The notes under the pieces: model-generated | Databases searched by the model: none | Told to the model about the DNA's origin: nothing | What the model saw: the letters and a program-made list of their open reading frames with translations, nothing else | In this document: positions 7,252 to 15,362 of the stretch, piece after piece | How positions within the stretch are numbered: the stretch's first letter is position 1 | Layout of the letters: every line of letters begins with the position of its first letter | Assembly (NCBI GenBank): GCA_014871665.1 | Contig: WGSL01000012.1 | Span: 1-39,809 of the forward strand | Direction: 5' to 3' | Length of the DNA stretch: 39,809 nt | Source: Collinsella sp. | GTDB lineage: Bacteria; Actinomycetota; Coriobacteriia; Coriobacteriales; Coriobacteriaceae | Position numbers and translations under genes: made by a program

Positions 7252-8229
7252 ATGTACCAAACGCGTAAGATCGGTGTGGTCGGCCAGGGCCACGTAGGAG
7301 CACATGTTGCCAACAGTCTGCTCATGCAGGGCATTGCCGATGAGCTGTACCTGTGCGATATCAACGAGGCCAAGGTGACGTCCGAGGTCCAGGACCTGCG
7401 CGACTCCCTTTCGTTTGTCCCGTACAACACCAAGATCGTCAACTGCTACGACCACTACGAGGAGCTTGCCTGCTGCGACGTCATCGTCAACGCCGCCGGC
7501 AAGGTCGCGCTGGCCGCCGGCAACCGCGACGGCGAGCTGTTCTTTACCACCGACGCCGCCCGCACCTTTGCCAAGCGCATCGTCAACGCCGGCTTCGACG
7601 GCATCTTCGTGAGCATCTCCAACCCCTGCGACGTCGTGTGCACCGAGCTGTGGCACCTGACCGGCTACGATCCCAAGAAGATCATCGGCTCGGGCTGCGG
7701 CCTGGACTCCGCCCGCCTGCGCACCGAGATCTCCAAGAAGGTCGGCGTGAGCCCCAAGTCCATCGACGCCTACATGATCGGCGAGCACGGCTTTAGCCAG
7801 TTGGCCGCCTTTAAGGCCGCAACCATCGCCGGCAAGAGCCTTAACGAGCTTCAGGCCGAGAACCCCGACAAGTACGCCTTTGACCACATGGAGGTCGAGG
7901 AGCTCGCGCGCAAGGGCGGCTACGTAACCTACCAGGGCAAACAGTGCACCGAGTACGCCGTCGCCAACTCCGCCGCGCGCGTTTGCGCCGCCGTGCTGCA
8001 TAACGAGCACGCCGTGCTTTCCGCCTCCACGCTCATGACCGGCCAGTATGGCGAGGAGGGCATCTTCACCTCCCTGCCGTGCGTGATCGGTGCCGAGGGC
8101 GTCGAGGAGGTCTACACGCTGGACCTGTCCGAGCACGAGCTCGAGGGCTTCCACAAGAGCTGCCAGCACATCCGCGACAACATCGCCCAGCTCGACTGGT
8201 GGGACGCCGAGGCCTACGACGCAAAGTAG
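7252..8229 (+). CDS. L-lactate / L-2-hydroxyisocaproate dehydrogenase
   Basis: A 325-residue NAD-dependent 2-hydroxyacid dehydrogenase of the LDH/MDH superfamily. The Rossmann loop 'GVVGQGHVGAHVAN' is at the N-terminus (about 8-21), 'VSISNPCDVV' and 'GSGCGLDSARLR' contain the conserved Asn and Arg, and 'IGEHGFSQ' contains the catalytic His. The mobile loop has 'AAGNRDGELFF' where classical LDH has QKPGETR, as in the hydroxyisocaproate dehydrogenase branch, so branched or larger 2-oxoacids may be substrates as well as pyruvate. ATG at 7252 has GAAAGG about 9 nt upstream; a -10-like TACAAT lies at 7209-7214. A fermentative NADH-recycling role is likely. A hairpin terminator follows at 8273. Confidence 0.9.
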   Translation: MYQTRKIGVVGQGHVGAHVANSLLMQGIADELYLCDINEAKVTSEVQDLRDSLSFVPYNTKIVNCYDHYEELACCDVIVNAAGKVALAAGNRDGELFFTTDAARTFAKRIVNAGFDGIFVSISNPCDVVCTELWHLTGYDPKKIIGSGCGLDSARLRTEISKKVGVSPKSIDAYMIGEHGFSQLAAFKAATIAGKSLNELQAENPDKYAFDHMEVEELARKGGYVTYQGKQCTEYAVANSAARVCAAVLHNEHAVLSASTLMTGQYGEEGIFTSLPCVIGAEGVEEVYTLDLSEHELEGFHKSCQHIRDNIAQLDWWDAEAYDAK

Positions 8230-8272
8230 GCCGCTGGCTACCGCAACCTTGCGAATCTATGCGCGATACTAA

Positions 8273-8311
8273 GCGGGCCGCGCCGGAAATCCCCGGCGAG
8301 CCCCGCATTTT
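8273..8311 (+). terminator. Terminator of the hydroxyacid dehydrogenase gene
   Basis: A GC-rich hairpin (arms 8273-8286 and 8293-8306, inner stem CGCCGG/CCGGCG) is followed by ATTTT. The rest of 8230-8373 shows nothing further. Confidence 0.6.
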
Positions 8312-8373
8312 GACTCACACGGCACGCTTGCGAATCGAAGGTGAATGTTCTTCGGCAGATGGAACAGGGCGCT

Positions 8374-9021
8374 TTAATCCTCAAACCACGCGATTGCGCG
8401 AATGGGCGAGCCGTCGCAATCCTCAATTTTGAGCGGTGCGCAGCTAAACCAGAACAGATCGTCGCCGCAACAGTCCAAGTCCTTAAGATTCTCGATGTTG
8501 ACGATATCGCATGCGCGGAACAACTTCTTGTGGCGCGTCAGGTTTTCGTCCGCGATGGGGTCGAGTCCAATTACATCAAAGCCGATGCCCTTGTAGCCGC
8601 CGTCGATGATCAGTTCCAACACCTCATCGTCCACGCAAGGATAGTCGCCAAAGTACGCCTCGGTTCCCCAGCGCTTATCCCAACCCAAGTTAAACAGCAA
8701 AAACTCGGCTTGGGTCACCTTGTCGCCATAGGGACGGAGCTGCTCCACAGTAATGGCCTCACCCTCGGCGAGCATGCGGCAATCGACAACCAATGCCCTG
8801 CCTATAAACTGGCTTGCCGGAAACGCATCGAGCGTCGTGCGGTCGGCAAACAGATGCGCCGGTGGATCCATATGCGTCCCCGTATGGGTGTACATCTGCA
8901 TGAGCGTCTCTTTAAATCCGTCGTGCTCGTAGGTGCTCGCCGGCTGCAGCTTGGGTGTATCGGCTCCGGGAAATACCGGCATGTCTTCCCTAATAGTGTG
9001 AGTCAAATCAAGAACGCGCAT
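8374..9021 (-). CDS. Cyclase-family hydrolase (kynurenine formamidase-like)
   Basis: A 215-residue member of the metal-dependent 'putative cyclase' family, which includes bacterial arylformamidase and isatin hydrolase. The signature HxGTHxDxPxH is complete in 'YTHTGTHMDPPAHLF' (about residues 43-57). 'LDLTHTIREDMPVFPG' at the N-terminus and the late 'GFDVIGLDPI' are also typical. The start at 9021 is chosen because a GGGGAT motif lies 5 nt before it; the upstream extension lacks a binding site. The substrate cannot be read from the sequence; no tryptophan-catabolism gene is nearby, so formamidase activity is only one possibility. Confidence 0.85.
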   Translation of the reverse strand: MRVLDLTHTIREDMPVFPGADTPKLQPASTYEHDGFKETLMQMYTHTGTHMDPPAHLFADRTTLDAFPASQFIGRALVVDCRMLAEGEAITVEQLRPYGDKVTQAEFLLFNLGWDKRWGTEAYFGDYPCVDDEVLELIIDGGYKGIGFDVIGLDPIADENLTRHKKLFRACDIVNIENLKDLDCCGDDLFWFSCAPLKIEDCDGSPIRAIAWFED

Positions 9022-9046
9022 GTTCAATCCCCATTTCTTTCTTGGC

Positions 9047-9083
9047 AAAGCAAAACGGGGCCCGCACTTGGCGGAAGCCCCGT
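9047..9083 (-). terminator. Terminator of SIS deglycase gene A
   Basis: On the minus strand a stem with ACGGGGC / GCCCCGT ends (9077-9083 and 9055-9061) is followed by TTTTG. It lies about 20 nt after the stop of the SIS gene and before the cyclase gene, so it separates the two units. Confidence 0.75.
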
Positions 9084-9105
9084 CGTGAGAGGTTATTCCC
9101 GGTAC

Positions 9106-10074
9106 CTAGTACTGCTCGATGCCCATGTAGCGACGAATCTCGGGGCTGTGGTCGAACACCTTGCCGCGGGCGGCGCGCAGCTCGCAGCTCATGTTGTAGA
9201 AGAAGATCGGCTCCAGGAACGAACGCACGCTGGCAGGCACTTCACCCACGCCGTACTCGAGCGCATCGAGCACCATGACTGTATCGGTGTGCGTGTTGAG
9301 GAACGCCAGCGCGCGCTCCTCCATGGGGCGGCACTCGCCCGATCCGAGCTGCACAAAGTAGAATACGCCGGGCTCGGTGGCTTCGAACGGGCCATGGAAG
9401 TACTCGCCGGAGTGGATGTAGCAGCAGTGCTGCCACTGCATCTCCATGAGCGAGCAGATGGCCATAGCGTAGGTCTGGCTAAAGTTGGGGCCGGAGCCCA
9501 GGATATAGAAGAACTTGTGCTGCTGGCAGAGCTCGGCAAAGCGGGCGCCCAGCTCGGCGTTGACCTTCTCACGGGCGGCGGGCAGCAGCGCATCCATCTG
9601 CTTGAGGCCCTCATACATGTCGGCGAGTGCCTCGTAGCCCTCCTGCTGGTCGAGCAACTCGGCGGCGATCAGAGCGCCGATGCCCTGCGGCACCTCAGCC
9701 TGCGACACACCCTCACCCCACGGATAGACCCAGGTAGTCCACTTGCCGTTGTCGATCTTTGAGCCCTCGCAGTCGGTGAGGGCAACGACTTCGGCACCGG
9801 CGGCCAGCGCCATCTCGCAGCCGTCAACGACCTCTTGCGTGTTGCCGCTGTGGCTGCAGGCGATGACGAGCGACTTCTCGCCAAGACTCTTGGGAGCCAT
9901 CAGGCAAAACTCGCGCGCCGTGTAGACCGTCGAGGTAAACGTGGTGGCCTCACGCTTGAGCAGTTCGTTGGCCGGCATCAGGTCGATCATCGAACCGCCA
10001 CAAGCGATCCAAAAGACATTCTCGATCTTGCCCTTGCGCTCGATGATTTCCTGAACCAGATCATGTGCGTTCAT
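9106..10074 (-). CDS. SIS-domain sugar-phosphate deglycase A (FrlB/GfrF-like)
   Basis: A 322-residue protein with two SIS domains and no glutaminase domain, so it is not GlmS. The first SIS domain has 'ACGGSMIDLMPANE' and the phosphate-binding 'SHSGNTQE' (about 74-81); the second has 'GSGPNFSQTYA' and the active-site block 'HSGEYFHGPFE' (Glu224, His227). The C-terminus is RRYMGIEQY, shared with the two paralogues at 16368 and 21807. Family members (FrlB, GfrE/GfrF) split fructosamine or glucosylamine 6-phosphates into hexose 6-phosphate and an amino acid. AAGGAGGAG lies 6 nt before ATG at 10074. It follows GntR regulator A on the same strand; two copies of a 17-bp repeat lie upstream. The substrate is not determinable from sequence. 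Confidence 0.88.
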   Translation of the reverse strand: MNAHDLVQEIIERKGKIENVFWIACGGSMIDLMPANELLKREATTFTSTVYTAREFCLMAPKSLGEKSLVIACSHSGNTQEVVDGCEMALAAGAEVVALTDCEGSKIDNGKWTTWVYPWGEGVSQAEVPQGIGALIAAELLDQQEGYEALADMYEGLKQMDALLPAAREKVNAELGARFAELCQQHKFFYILGSGPNFSQTYAMAICSLMEMQWQHCCYIHSGEYFHGPFEATEPGVFYFVQLGSGECRPMEERALAFLNTHTDTVMVLDALEYGVGEVPASVRSFLEPIFFYNMSCELRAARGKVFDHSPEIRRYMGIEQY

Positions 10075-10130
10075 GCTGATGCTCCTCCTTGTGGGGCGGC
10101 TTTGAACGACGACAGCTCGTACCTGCTGTC

Positions 10131-10209
10131 GTTCTATGTTGTCCTATTTATAGCACGTGTAACAACGCCCGTGAAGTCATCTCTGCAAATTTGTTCTATG
10201 TTGTCCTAT
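10131..10209. promoter_or_regulatory. Two identical 17-bp operator repeats upstream of SIS gene A
   Basis: GTTCTATGTTGTCCTAT occurs without a mismatch at 10131-10147 and 10193-10209, 62 bp apart, close to six helical turns. On the minus strand the first copy lies just downstream of a -10-like TATAAA (10147-10152). Together they suggest looping repression of the SIS gene by GntR regulator A. Confidence 0.6.
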
Positions 10210-10218
10210 CTGTGGACG

Positions 10219-10974
10219 TTAGATGTCGAAGACGTAGCGCGAGCCCACGATCTTTTGGCGGCCGAGCAGTAGAGGGCGCCCGCCGGCGTCGGTAAAGTAG
10301 GCCTCCATATAGAAGAGAGACTCGCCGACCGGCACCTCCAGCAGCGGGGCCGTCTGAGTATCTGCAAGCGCAATCTCCACGGTGCAGGGGTCGGACTTGA
10401 GCGGCGCGCGACCCGAATGCTCGGCAACGAGCGCAAAGATTGAGTTATCGGTGAGGTCCTCGTCGGCCAGCGTCTGCAGGTAGGGATGGTCGGCGAGCAC
10501 AAAGGCGTTGTTCTCGAGCATGACGGGGATGCCGTCGGCCGTGCGCACGCGCTCGACCACGATAAGCTCGCAGCCGGGCTCCACGCCAAAGAACGCCGCA
10601 TCCTCGTGCGTCGCCGCGACCACCGTGCGCGACACCAGACGCGCACCCGGCACCATGTCGTTGGCAGCACAACCCTCAGTAAAGCTCTGGACGTCACCCT
10701 TCTGGCGAATCTTGCGCTTGAGCTTGGGGGCGCACACAAACGTGCCCCTCCCCTGCTGGCGGTTGAGATACCCCGCGCGCGACAGCTCCTCGATGGCACG
10801 GCGCACGGTGATGCGCCCCACGCCGTAGGACTTCGCGAGCTCCATCTCGGCAGGGATGCGCGAGCCGGCGGGGTACACGCCGCGCGCGATCTCGCCCTTT
10901 AGGTCGTCCATGACCTGCTGGTACAGCGGCACGGCGGGCACGTCAGTGCGGTCGGTTTTATCGTCGAATGCCAT
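10219..10974 (-). CDS. GntR-family regulator A (HutC/UTRA type)
   Basis: A 251-residue repressor. An N-terminal winged helix (about 18-85) contains 'PAGSRIPAEMELAKSYGVGRITVRRAIEELSRAGYLNRQQGRGTFV' in its parts; the C-terminal UTRA domain (about 105-250) binds a small sugar-phosphate-type effector, with 'VERVRTADGIPVMLEN' and the end 'GRQKIVGSRYVFDI'. GGAG lies 8 nt before ATG at 10974. The gene starts 2 nt after the recQ stop, so it may be cotranscribed with recQ, and it is followed by SIS gene A. Adjacency makes that gene its likely target, through the 17-bp repeats between them. It resembles FrlR-like regulators of fructoselysine genes; the effector is inferred. Confidence 0.9.
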   Translation of the reverse strand: MAFDDKTDRTDVPAVPLYQQVMDDLKGEIARGVYPAGSRIPAEMELAKSYGVGRITVRRAIEELSRAGYLNRQQGRGTFVCAPKLKRKIRQKGDVQSFTEGCAANDMVPGARLVSRTVVAATHEDAAFFGVEPGCELIVVERVRTADGIPVMLENNAFVLADHPYLQTLADEDLTDNSIFALVAEHSGRAPLKSDPCTVEIALADTQTAPLLEVPVGESLFYMEAYFTDAGGRPLLLGRQKIVGSRYVFDI

Positions 10975-10976
10975 CG

Positions 10977-12956
10977 TTACACTCCATCCCGCGCATGCTC
11001 GGACTCAAATTCTTCAATCGCCGCCATAAACTGCTCGCCAAAGGCGTCGGCTTTTTTCTCGCCAATGCCGTTGACCTGGATCAGCTCCTCGCGCGTCTGC
11101 GGACGCAGGCGGCACAGGCCGCGCAGGGCCTTGTCGGAAAAGACCATATACGGCGCCATCTCCAGCTCGGTCGAGATCTCCTTGCGGAGGGCACGCAGGC
11201 GCTCGAACAGCTCGGCATCGTCGCCAACGCGCGGGCGCTGATCCAGCTCGTCCTCCTCGCGCAGCAGATCGACGGCGCGGCGGGCGCGGGCCGAGGCCTT
11301 GCGCTTGGACGCGCGACGCTTAACGGTAAAGGCGAACGCCTCGTCCTCGACCTCGCCGGCACGCGGACCCAGTCCCACGACCGGGTACTGCCCCTGCGAG
11401 GTGGCCAGATAACCGCGGCCGCACAGCTGGCCGATGATGTCCTTGATGCGCCCGACCGATTCGCTCGACAGCTCACCGTAGCCGCGGTCCTCGTCCAGAT
11501 GCATCTGGCGAATGCGCTCGGTGTTGCCGCCATGGAGCACGTCGGCGACCAGCGATTTGCCAAAGCGCATGGGGCGCGTGGCCACATAGCGCACGGCGGC
11601 GCGGGCCATATCGGTGACGTCCTCGACCTCGAACTTCGTGAGGCAGTTGCTACAGTTGCCGCAGCCCTCGGCGTCGTCTGTGGTGCCGCCCGCAGCAGCC
11701 GCAACCGCATGCTCGGCCGCGGCTTCGTCGCCAAAGTAGCGCAGCATGTATTCGCGCAGGCAGCCGGTGGTATTGCAGTAGCCCTCCATCTGGCTGAGCA
11801 GGCGATAACGGTTCTGGAGCGCCCACGCGCGCTGCTCGTCGTCAAGCGCCTCGTCGGCCGCATCGCCGCGGTCGATCAAAAAGCGCCGCATGCGGAAATC
11901 GTTACCGTTCCACAGCAGATGGCAGCTGGCCGGGTCGCCATCTCGGCCGGCGCGACCCGCCTCTTGGTAGTAGGCCTCGATGCTCTCGGGCACGTTGTTG
12001 TGAATCACGTAACGCACGTTGGGCTTGTCGATGCCCATGCCAAAGGCGTTGGTGGCAACCATCACCTGGATGTCGTCGTCGATAAAGGCACGCTGGCTCT
12101 GGCGGCGGGCGTCGTTGCCCATGCCGGCATGGTAGCGCCCCACACGAATGCCGCTGGGGCCCAGTGCCTCGGCAAGCTCCGCGGCCAGCGCATCGACCGT
12201 CTTGCGGGTCGAGCAATACACGATGCCGCTCTCGCTCGAATGCGCGATCACATAGTCGCGCACCCACGCGGTCTTGGCCTTGTCTCCCATCTCCTCGCAA
12301 CCAAAGTAGAGGTTCTTGCGATCAAAACCCGTCACCACGGTCGCGGGGTTTTGCAGGCCGAGCATCTGCTGAATGTCCGCACGCACGCGCTCGGTCGCCG
12401 TAGCGGTAAAGGCCGCCACGATAGGGCGCTGCGGCAGGGAATCGATGAACTCGCGAATCTGCAGATAGGCGGGGCGGAAATCCTGGCCCCATTGGCTCAC
12501 GCAGTGGGCCTCGTCAATGGCCACGAGCGGCACGCCGATGCCGCCGTCCGCCGCGGCCTCCTGCGCAAAGGCTATAAAACGCGGCTCGAGCAGGCGCTCG
12601 GGCGCCACGTACATAAGCTGATAGCGGCCCTCGCGCGCCCGCTTGAGCACGGTGTTTTGCTGGGCCGGAGTAAGGCTGGAGTTGAGATAGCTGGGTCGCG
12701 CACCCGCCGCGAGCAACGCACGGGTCTGGTCCTCCATAAGCGACAGCAGCGGACTCACCACAAAGGTGATGCCGGGCAGCATGAGCGCGGGCACCTGGTA
12801 GCAAATGGACTTGCCGGCGCCCGTGGGCATAACACCCAGCGCATCGCGACCGGCAAGGATCGCATCGACCATGCGGTCCTGTCCCGGGCGAAACGAGGTG
12901 TAGCCAAAATAGGCGCCGAGCGTGTCGAGCGCCATCTGCTGCATGCTATCGGTCAT
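10977..12956 (-). CDS. recQ: ATP-dependent DNA helicase RecQ
   Basis: A 659-residue 3'-5' helicase acting in recombination repair. Helicase motif I is 'VMPTGAGKSICYQ' (about 43-55), motif II 'AIDEAHCVSQWG', motif III 'AFTATAT', motif VI 'YYQEAGRAGRDG'. The RQC zinc site has Cys residues at 'NTTGCLREYM' and 'GCGNCSNC'; a roughly 20-residue alanine-rich insertion lies between them. A winged-helix part and a C-terminal HRDC domain ('LRALRKEISTELEMAPYMVF', 'VNGIGEKKADAFG') complete the RecQ layout. AGGA lies 5 nt before ATG at 12956, and a perfect -10 TATAAT is at 12988-12993. It is placed between two sugar-catabolic modules without obvious functional link. Confidence 0.96.
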   Translation of the reverse strand: MTDSMQQMALDTLGAYFGYTSFRPGQDRMVDAILAGRDALGVMPTGAGKSICYQVPALMLPGITFVVSPLLSLMEDQTRALLAAGARPSYLNSSLTPAQQNTVLKRAREGRYQLMYVAPERLLEPRFIAFAQEAAADGGIGVPLVAIDEAHCVSQWGQDFRPAYLQIREFIDSLPQRPIVAAFTATATERVRADIQQMLGLQNPATVVTGFDRKNLYFGCEEMGDKAKTAWVRDYVIAHSSESGIVYCSTRKTVDALAAELAEALGPSGIRVGRYHAGMGNDARRQSQRAFIDDDIQVMVATNAFGMGIDKPNVRYVIHNNVPESIEAYYQEAGRAGRDGDPASCHLLWNGNDFRMRRFLIDRGDAADEALDDEQRAWALQNRYRLLSQMEGYCNTTGCLREYMLRYFGDEAAAEHAVAAAAGGTTDDAEGCGNCSNCLTKFEVEDVTDMARAAVRYVATRPMRFGKSLVADVLHGGNTERIRQMHLDEDRGYGELSSESVGRIKDIIGQLCGRGYLATSQGQYPVVGLGPRAGEVEDEAFAFTVKRRASKRKASARARRAVDLLREEDELDQRPRVGDDAELFERLRALRKEISTELEMAPYMVFSDKALRGLCRLRPQTREELIQVNGIGEKKADAFGEQFMAAIEEFESEHARDGV

Positions 12957-12987
12957 GGTTTCCTAACGTCCAAGTCATCTGCCGCCG

Positions 12988-12993
12988 ATTATA
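12988..12993 (-). promoter_or_regulatory. -10 element of the recQ promoter
   Basis: A consensus TATAAT on the minus strand 32 nt before the recQ start codon implies a leader of about 25 nt. The matching -35 is poor (GC-rich). Confidence 0.5.
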
Positions 12994-13076
12994 CGCCGCC
13001 ACGCGGACCGGTGCCGCACGGCCGTCGGCCACGGGCAACGCAATCCAAAAGGAACGAGCGTGGGATTTTTGGACAC

Positions 13077-13279
13077 TTTCCCAACGGCTAATCTCTTGAC
13101 AAGCGCGCAAACGTCGCTGGTTGAGCATAAGTCAGCGAAAACGCCCCTAAGCGAGCAAGGTGACGTGAAAGAGGAGGGAAGCGTACTTTGGGTACGCGAC
13201 CGACGATTGAACGTCAGATTGCCGCTTAGGGGCGTTTGCAGCGTCGAGCCGTTACGCGGTTTGGTAAAACCGCGTAACT
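13077..13279 (+). repeat. Covarying structured repeat, copy 1
   Basis: About 200 bp of a three-copy element (others at 21625-21808 and 26434-26568). Conserved blocks: GGTTGAGCATAAGTCAGCGA, GCAAGGTGACGTGAAA, GAACGTCAGATTGCC, and a 3' hairpin whose 12-bp arms start with GTTACGCGGTTT. Main stem: 13138-13153 with 13223-13237 (ACGCCCCTAAGCG). Inner stem: TGACGT with ACGTCA. Small hairpin: GCGTAC-loop-GTACGC (13181-13197). The main and small stems differ in sequence from copy 2 but keep pairing. The element ends at the stop codon of GntR regulator B. Upstream, 12957-13076 holds the recQ promoter and a TGGGA-type hairpin. It may be a structured RNA or a palindromic mobile repeat. Confidence 0.75.
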
Positions 13280-13998
13280 TACATGACCATAACGTAGCGC
13301 GATCCCACGTAGTACTGCTTACCCATCAAAACCGGCTCGTCATCGGGACCGGTAAAGCCGGCACGCAGGTTGAGCAGCGGATCGTGCGGAGCAATGCCCA
13401 GCTCGGCCGCCTGCTCGGCGTTAGCTCGAACGGCCTCGACCGTACGGTAGCCAACCGAGACAATCGGCGTTCCGCCAACACGCTCGACCTCGGCAAAAAT
13501 CGACTTGTCCTCAAGATCGGCCGTCAACAGCTCATGGTAGGCGTCAAACGGCACAAAGATGTTCTCCTCAAAGATGGGCTCGCCGTCGGCCGTGCGCACG
13601 CGCTTGATATGCAGCAACAGCGCATCCTTCTGCAGGCCAAAGAACTCCATCTCGTTTTGACGCGCCGGAACGATCTGGCGATCGATCACGTGCGCACCGG
13701 CCTTCATGCCGTTGCCGGCACACAGCGCGGTAAACGCCTGCAGCGTCGAGGCGTGAAACTGGCGGTTGATGTGCGGCGTGGAGACAAAGGTGCCGCGGCC
13801 CTGCTGCTTAACCAGGTAACCATCGGAGCACAGCTCCTCGACAGCGCGGCGCACCGTAATACGGCTCACCTCGTACTGCTCGGCTAGTTCAAGCTCGGAC
13901 GGAATACGCTCCTTGGGTGCATAAACACCTTTCTCGATCGCATCCTTGATTTCGTCATAAATCTGCTGGTAAAGCGGTGCATTTTTGGGCGCAGGCAT
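13279..13998 (-). CDS. GntR-family regulator B (HutC/UTRA type)
   Basis: A 239-residue repressor with an N-terminal winged helix (about 8-75, 'ERIPSELELAEQYEVSRITV') and a UTRA effector domain (about 90-238, 'IKRVRTADGEPIFEENIF' and the end 'GKQYYVGSRYVMVM'). It is closely similar to regulator A in both halves. It is transcribed alone ahead of a structured repeat. Its own promoter region (14033-14052) carries TATAACGTCT, which is found again exactly at the PTS operon promoter (20181-20190) and, diverged, at the exporter promoter (21457-21475). This points to autoregulation and control of the PTS-SIS operon and exporter. No strong Shine-Dalgarno is visible before ATG 13998 (an AGAGTGA-like stretch only). 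Confidence 0.9.
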   Translation of the reverse strand: MPAPKNAPLYQQIYDEIKDAIEKGVYAPKERIPSELELAEQYEVSRITVRRAVEELCSDGYLVKQQGRGTFVSTPHINRQFHASTLQAFTALCAGNGMKAGAHVIDRQIVPARQNEMEFFGLQKDALLLHIKRVRTADGEPIFEENIFVPFDAYHELLTADLEDKSIFAEVERVGGTPIVSVGYRTVEAVRANAEQAAELGIAPHDPLLNLRAGFTGPDDEPVLMGKQYYVGSRYVMVM

Positions 13999-14032
13999 AT
14001 CTGATCACTCTTATCAAAATAGCTAAATTTCT

Positions 14033-14052
14033 CATACGTATATAACGTCTAG
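14033..14052. promoter_or_regulatory. Operator candidate of GntR regulator B at its own gene
   Basis: CATACGTATATAACGTCTAG contains TATAACGTCT (14041-14050), identical to a site in the PTS promoter. It lies 43-52 nt upstream of the regulator B start, the same distance class as at the other two sites. Confidence 0.5.
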
Positions 14053-14090
14053 TTTCATGTTACCTCATATTGATAAAACGATACACCCTC

Positions 14091-14134
14091 CCTACCAAAA
14101 AGCGACAGCTTCATTTTGGTAGGTTTTATCTGGG
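14091..14134 (-). repeat. Dispersed hairpin element, copy b
   Basis: Read on the minus strand this is CCCAGATAAAACCTACCAAA, a short loop and TTTTTGGTAGG. It has the same order and orientation relative to the downstream gene as copies a and c. Confidence 0.7.
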
Positions 14135-14141
14135 CAAACGA

Positions 14142-14176
14142 GAGCCCTCGAAAGCAACGGGGCTTTCGGGGGGCTC
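14142..14176 (-). terminator. Terminator of the YitT-family gene
   Basis: On the minus strand GAGCCC pairs with GGGCTC and an inner CGAAAGC pairs with GCTTTCG; CGTTTG follows. It lies about 40 nt after the stop at 14217 and directly precedes hairpin element b. Confidence 0.6.
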
Positions 14177-14216
14177 GTTCGGATGGGTTGCGCAGGACCG
14201 GCAAAATGCCAATACC

Positions 14217-15224
14217 CTACTTGCCGTCGTCCTGCTGCAGGCTGTCCTGTTCGCCGAGGCGCGCCTGCCTGCTGGCCATGCGTGCGGGCTTGTCGGGATC
14301 GGGAACGGCCGTGGGCATGGGCTCGTCGACATGACCGCCCCACCAGCCGCCCACAAAGTTAAGCGTGTGGAACACGTTGATCACGGCGCCGGGATCAACG
14401 TCGCACACCAACTTGATAATGTCCTGGCTCTCGTAGGTCGAGACAACGGTGTTCAGCAGGTACATCTTTTCGCGGCTGTATCCGCCGACGACCTCGGCGC
14501 AGCTAATGCCGTGCTGAAAATGGTTTACGTAGGCAGTCATGACCTCGTCTGCCTTACGCGTCGTGATCTGCAGCGTCACGCGATCGTAGCGACGATAGAA
14601 ACTGTCGATGGTCTTGGTCGAAATAAACTGGAACACGATGGAATACGCCGCCTTGTCCCAGCCAAACATAAAGCCAAAGATCGCCAGGATAAAGCAGTTG
14701 AAACCAAAGATGACGCCCCAGATGGTCTTGCCCGTGTGGTTGGAAACCCACAGCGCGATAAAGTCGGTGCCGCCGGTGGATGCGCCGGATTTAAGCGCGA
14801 TGGCAGCGCCCAGACCCGAGACCACGCCGCCAAAAATGATGAGCATGATCTTGTCGCCCAAAAACGGCGCGAAGTGAAAGACGTTGAGGAACAGCGACGA
14901 GAGCACGACCTGCATCATCGAGAAGATGACGAAGCGCTTGCTAATGCCGCTCCAGCATAGGAGCGCCACGGGAATGTTGAGCGCAAGCATGCCGAGCGAG
15001 ATGTCGATGTGAACGCCGCCCAGCGAGGTAACGCGATCGAGCAGGACCGCGACGCCGGTGAGACCGCTCGGAAGCAGGTCGGCGGGCTGAATGAACGCCT
15101 GGATCAGAAATGTCTGGAGAACGGCGGAAATGGTGACCGCCACAGCAGTAATGGCGCGGCGGACGATGGTGAGGCGGCCGAGCACGAGCACTCGGTCCGT
15201 GAGCTGATCGATGGCGTTCGCCAC
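14217..15224 (-). CDS. YitT-family membrane protein (DUF161 + DUF2179)
   Basis: A 335-residue integral membrane protein. Five or six hydrophobic segments occupy about residues 20-195 (for example 'ISAVLQTFLIQAFI', 'IMLIIFGGVVSGLGAAIAL', 'IFGFNCFILAIFGFMFGW'), with the family motif 'GASTGGTDFIALW' following. A cytoplasmic DUF2179 domain (about 215-295, 'TLQITTRKADEVMTAYVNH', 'GGYSREKMYLLNTVVS') comes next, then a hydrophilic tail of about 40 residues. YitT proteins are widespread in Firmicutes and Actinobacteria; the function is unsettled (transport or signalling has been suggested). The ATG at 15224 is preceded by GAAAGGAG. It lies among the sugar-catabolic genes, but no motif ties it to them. 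Confidence 0.85.
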   Translation of the reverse strand: MANAIDQLTDRVLVLGRLTIVRRAITAVAVTISAVLQTFLIQAFIQPADLLPSGLTGVAVLLDRVTSLGGVHIDISLGMLALNIPVALLCWSGISKRFVIFSMMQVVLSSLFLNVFHFAPFLGDKIMLIIFGGVVSGLGAAIALKSGASTGGTDFIALWVSNHTGKTIWGVIFGFNCFILAIFGFMFGWDKAAYSIVFQFISTKTIDSFYRRYDRVTLQITTRKADEVMTAYVNHFQHGISCAEVVGGYSREKMYLLNTVVSTYESQDIIKLVCDVDPGAVINVFHTLNFVGGWWGGHVDEPMPTAVPDPDKPARMASRQARLGEQDSLQQDDGK

Positions 15225-15362
15225 GCAGGCTCCTTTCGAAGGCAGATGTAGTTGTGGGATATGTCCGCGATTGTAGCATGGAGCGTGCGGGGGCGCTTCA
15301 ATTCACCCTCTCCCGACAACCAAAGCGGGACCAGCAACCCCACGACCAAAGGCCCAAATTAC

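Noticed and set aside
10968..13091. A 707-codon plus-strand frame opposite recQ
   Set aside because: Same shadow effect; recQ has all helicase motifs in order on the other strand and the antisense product has none.
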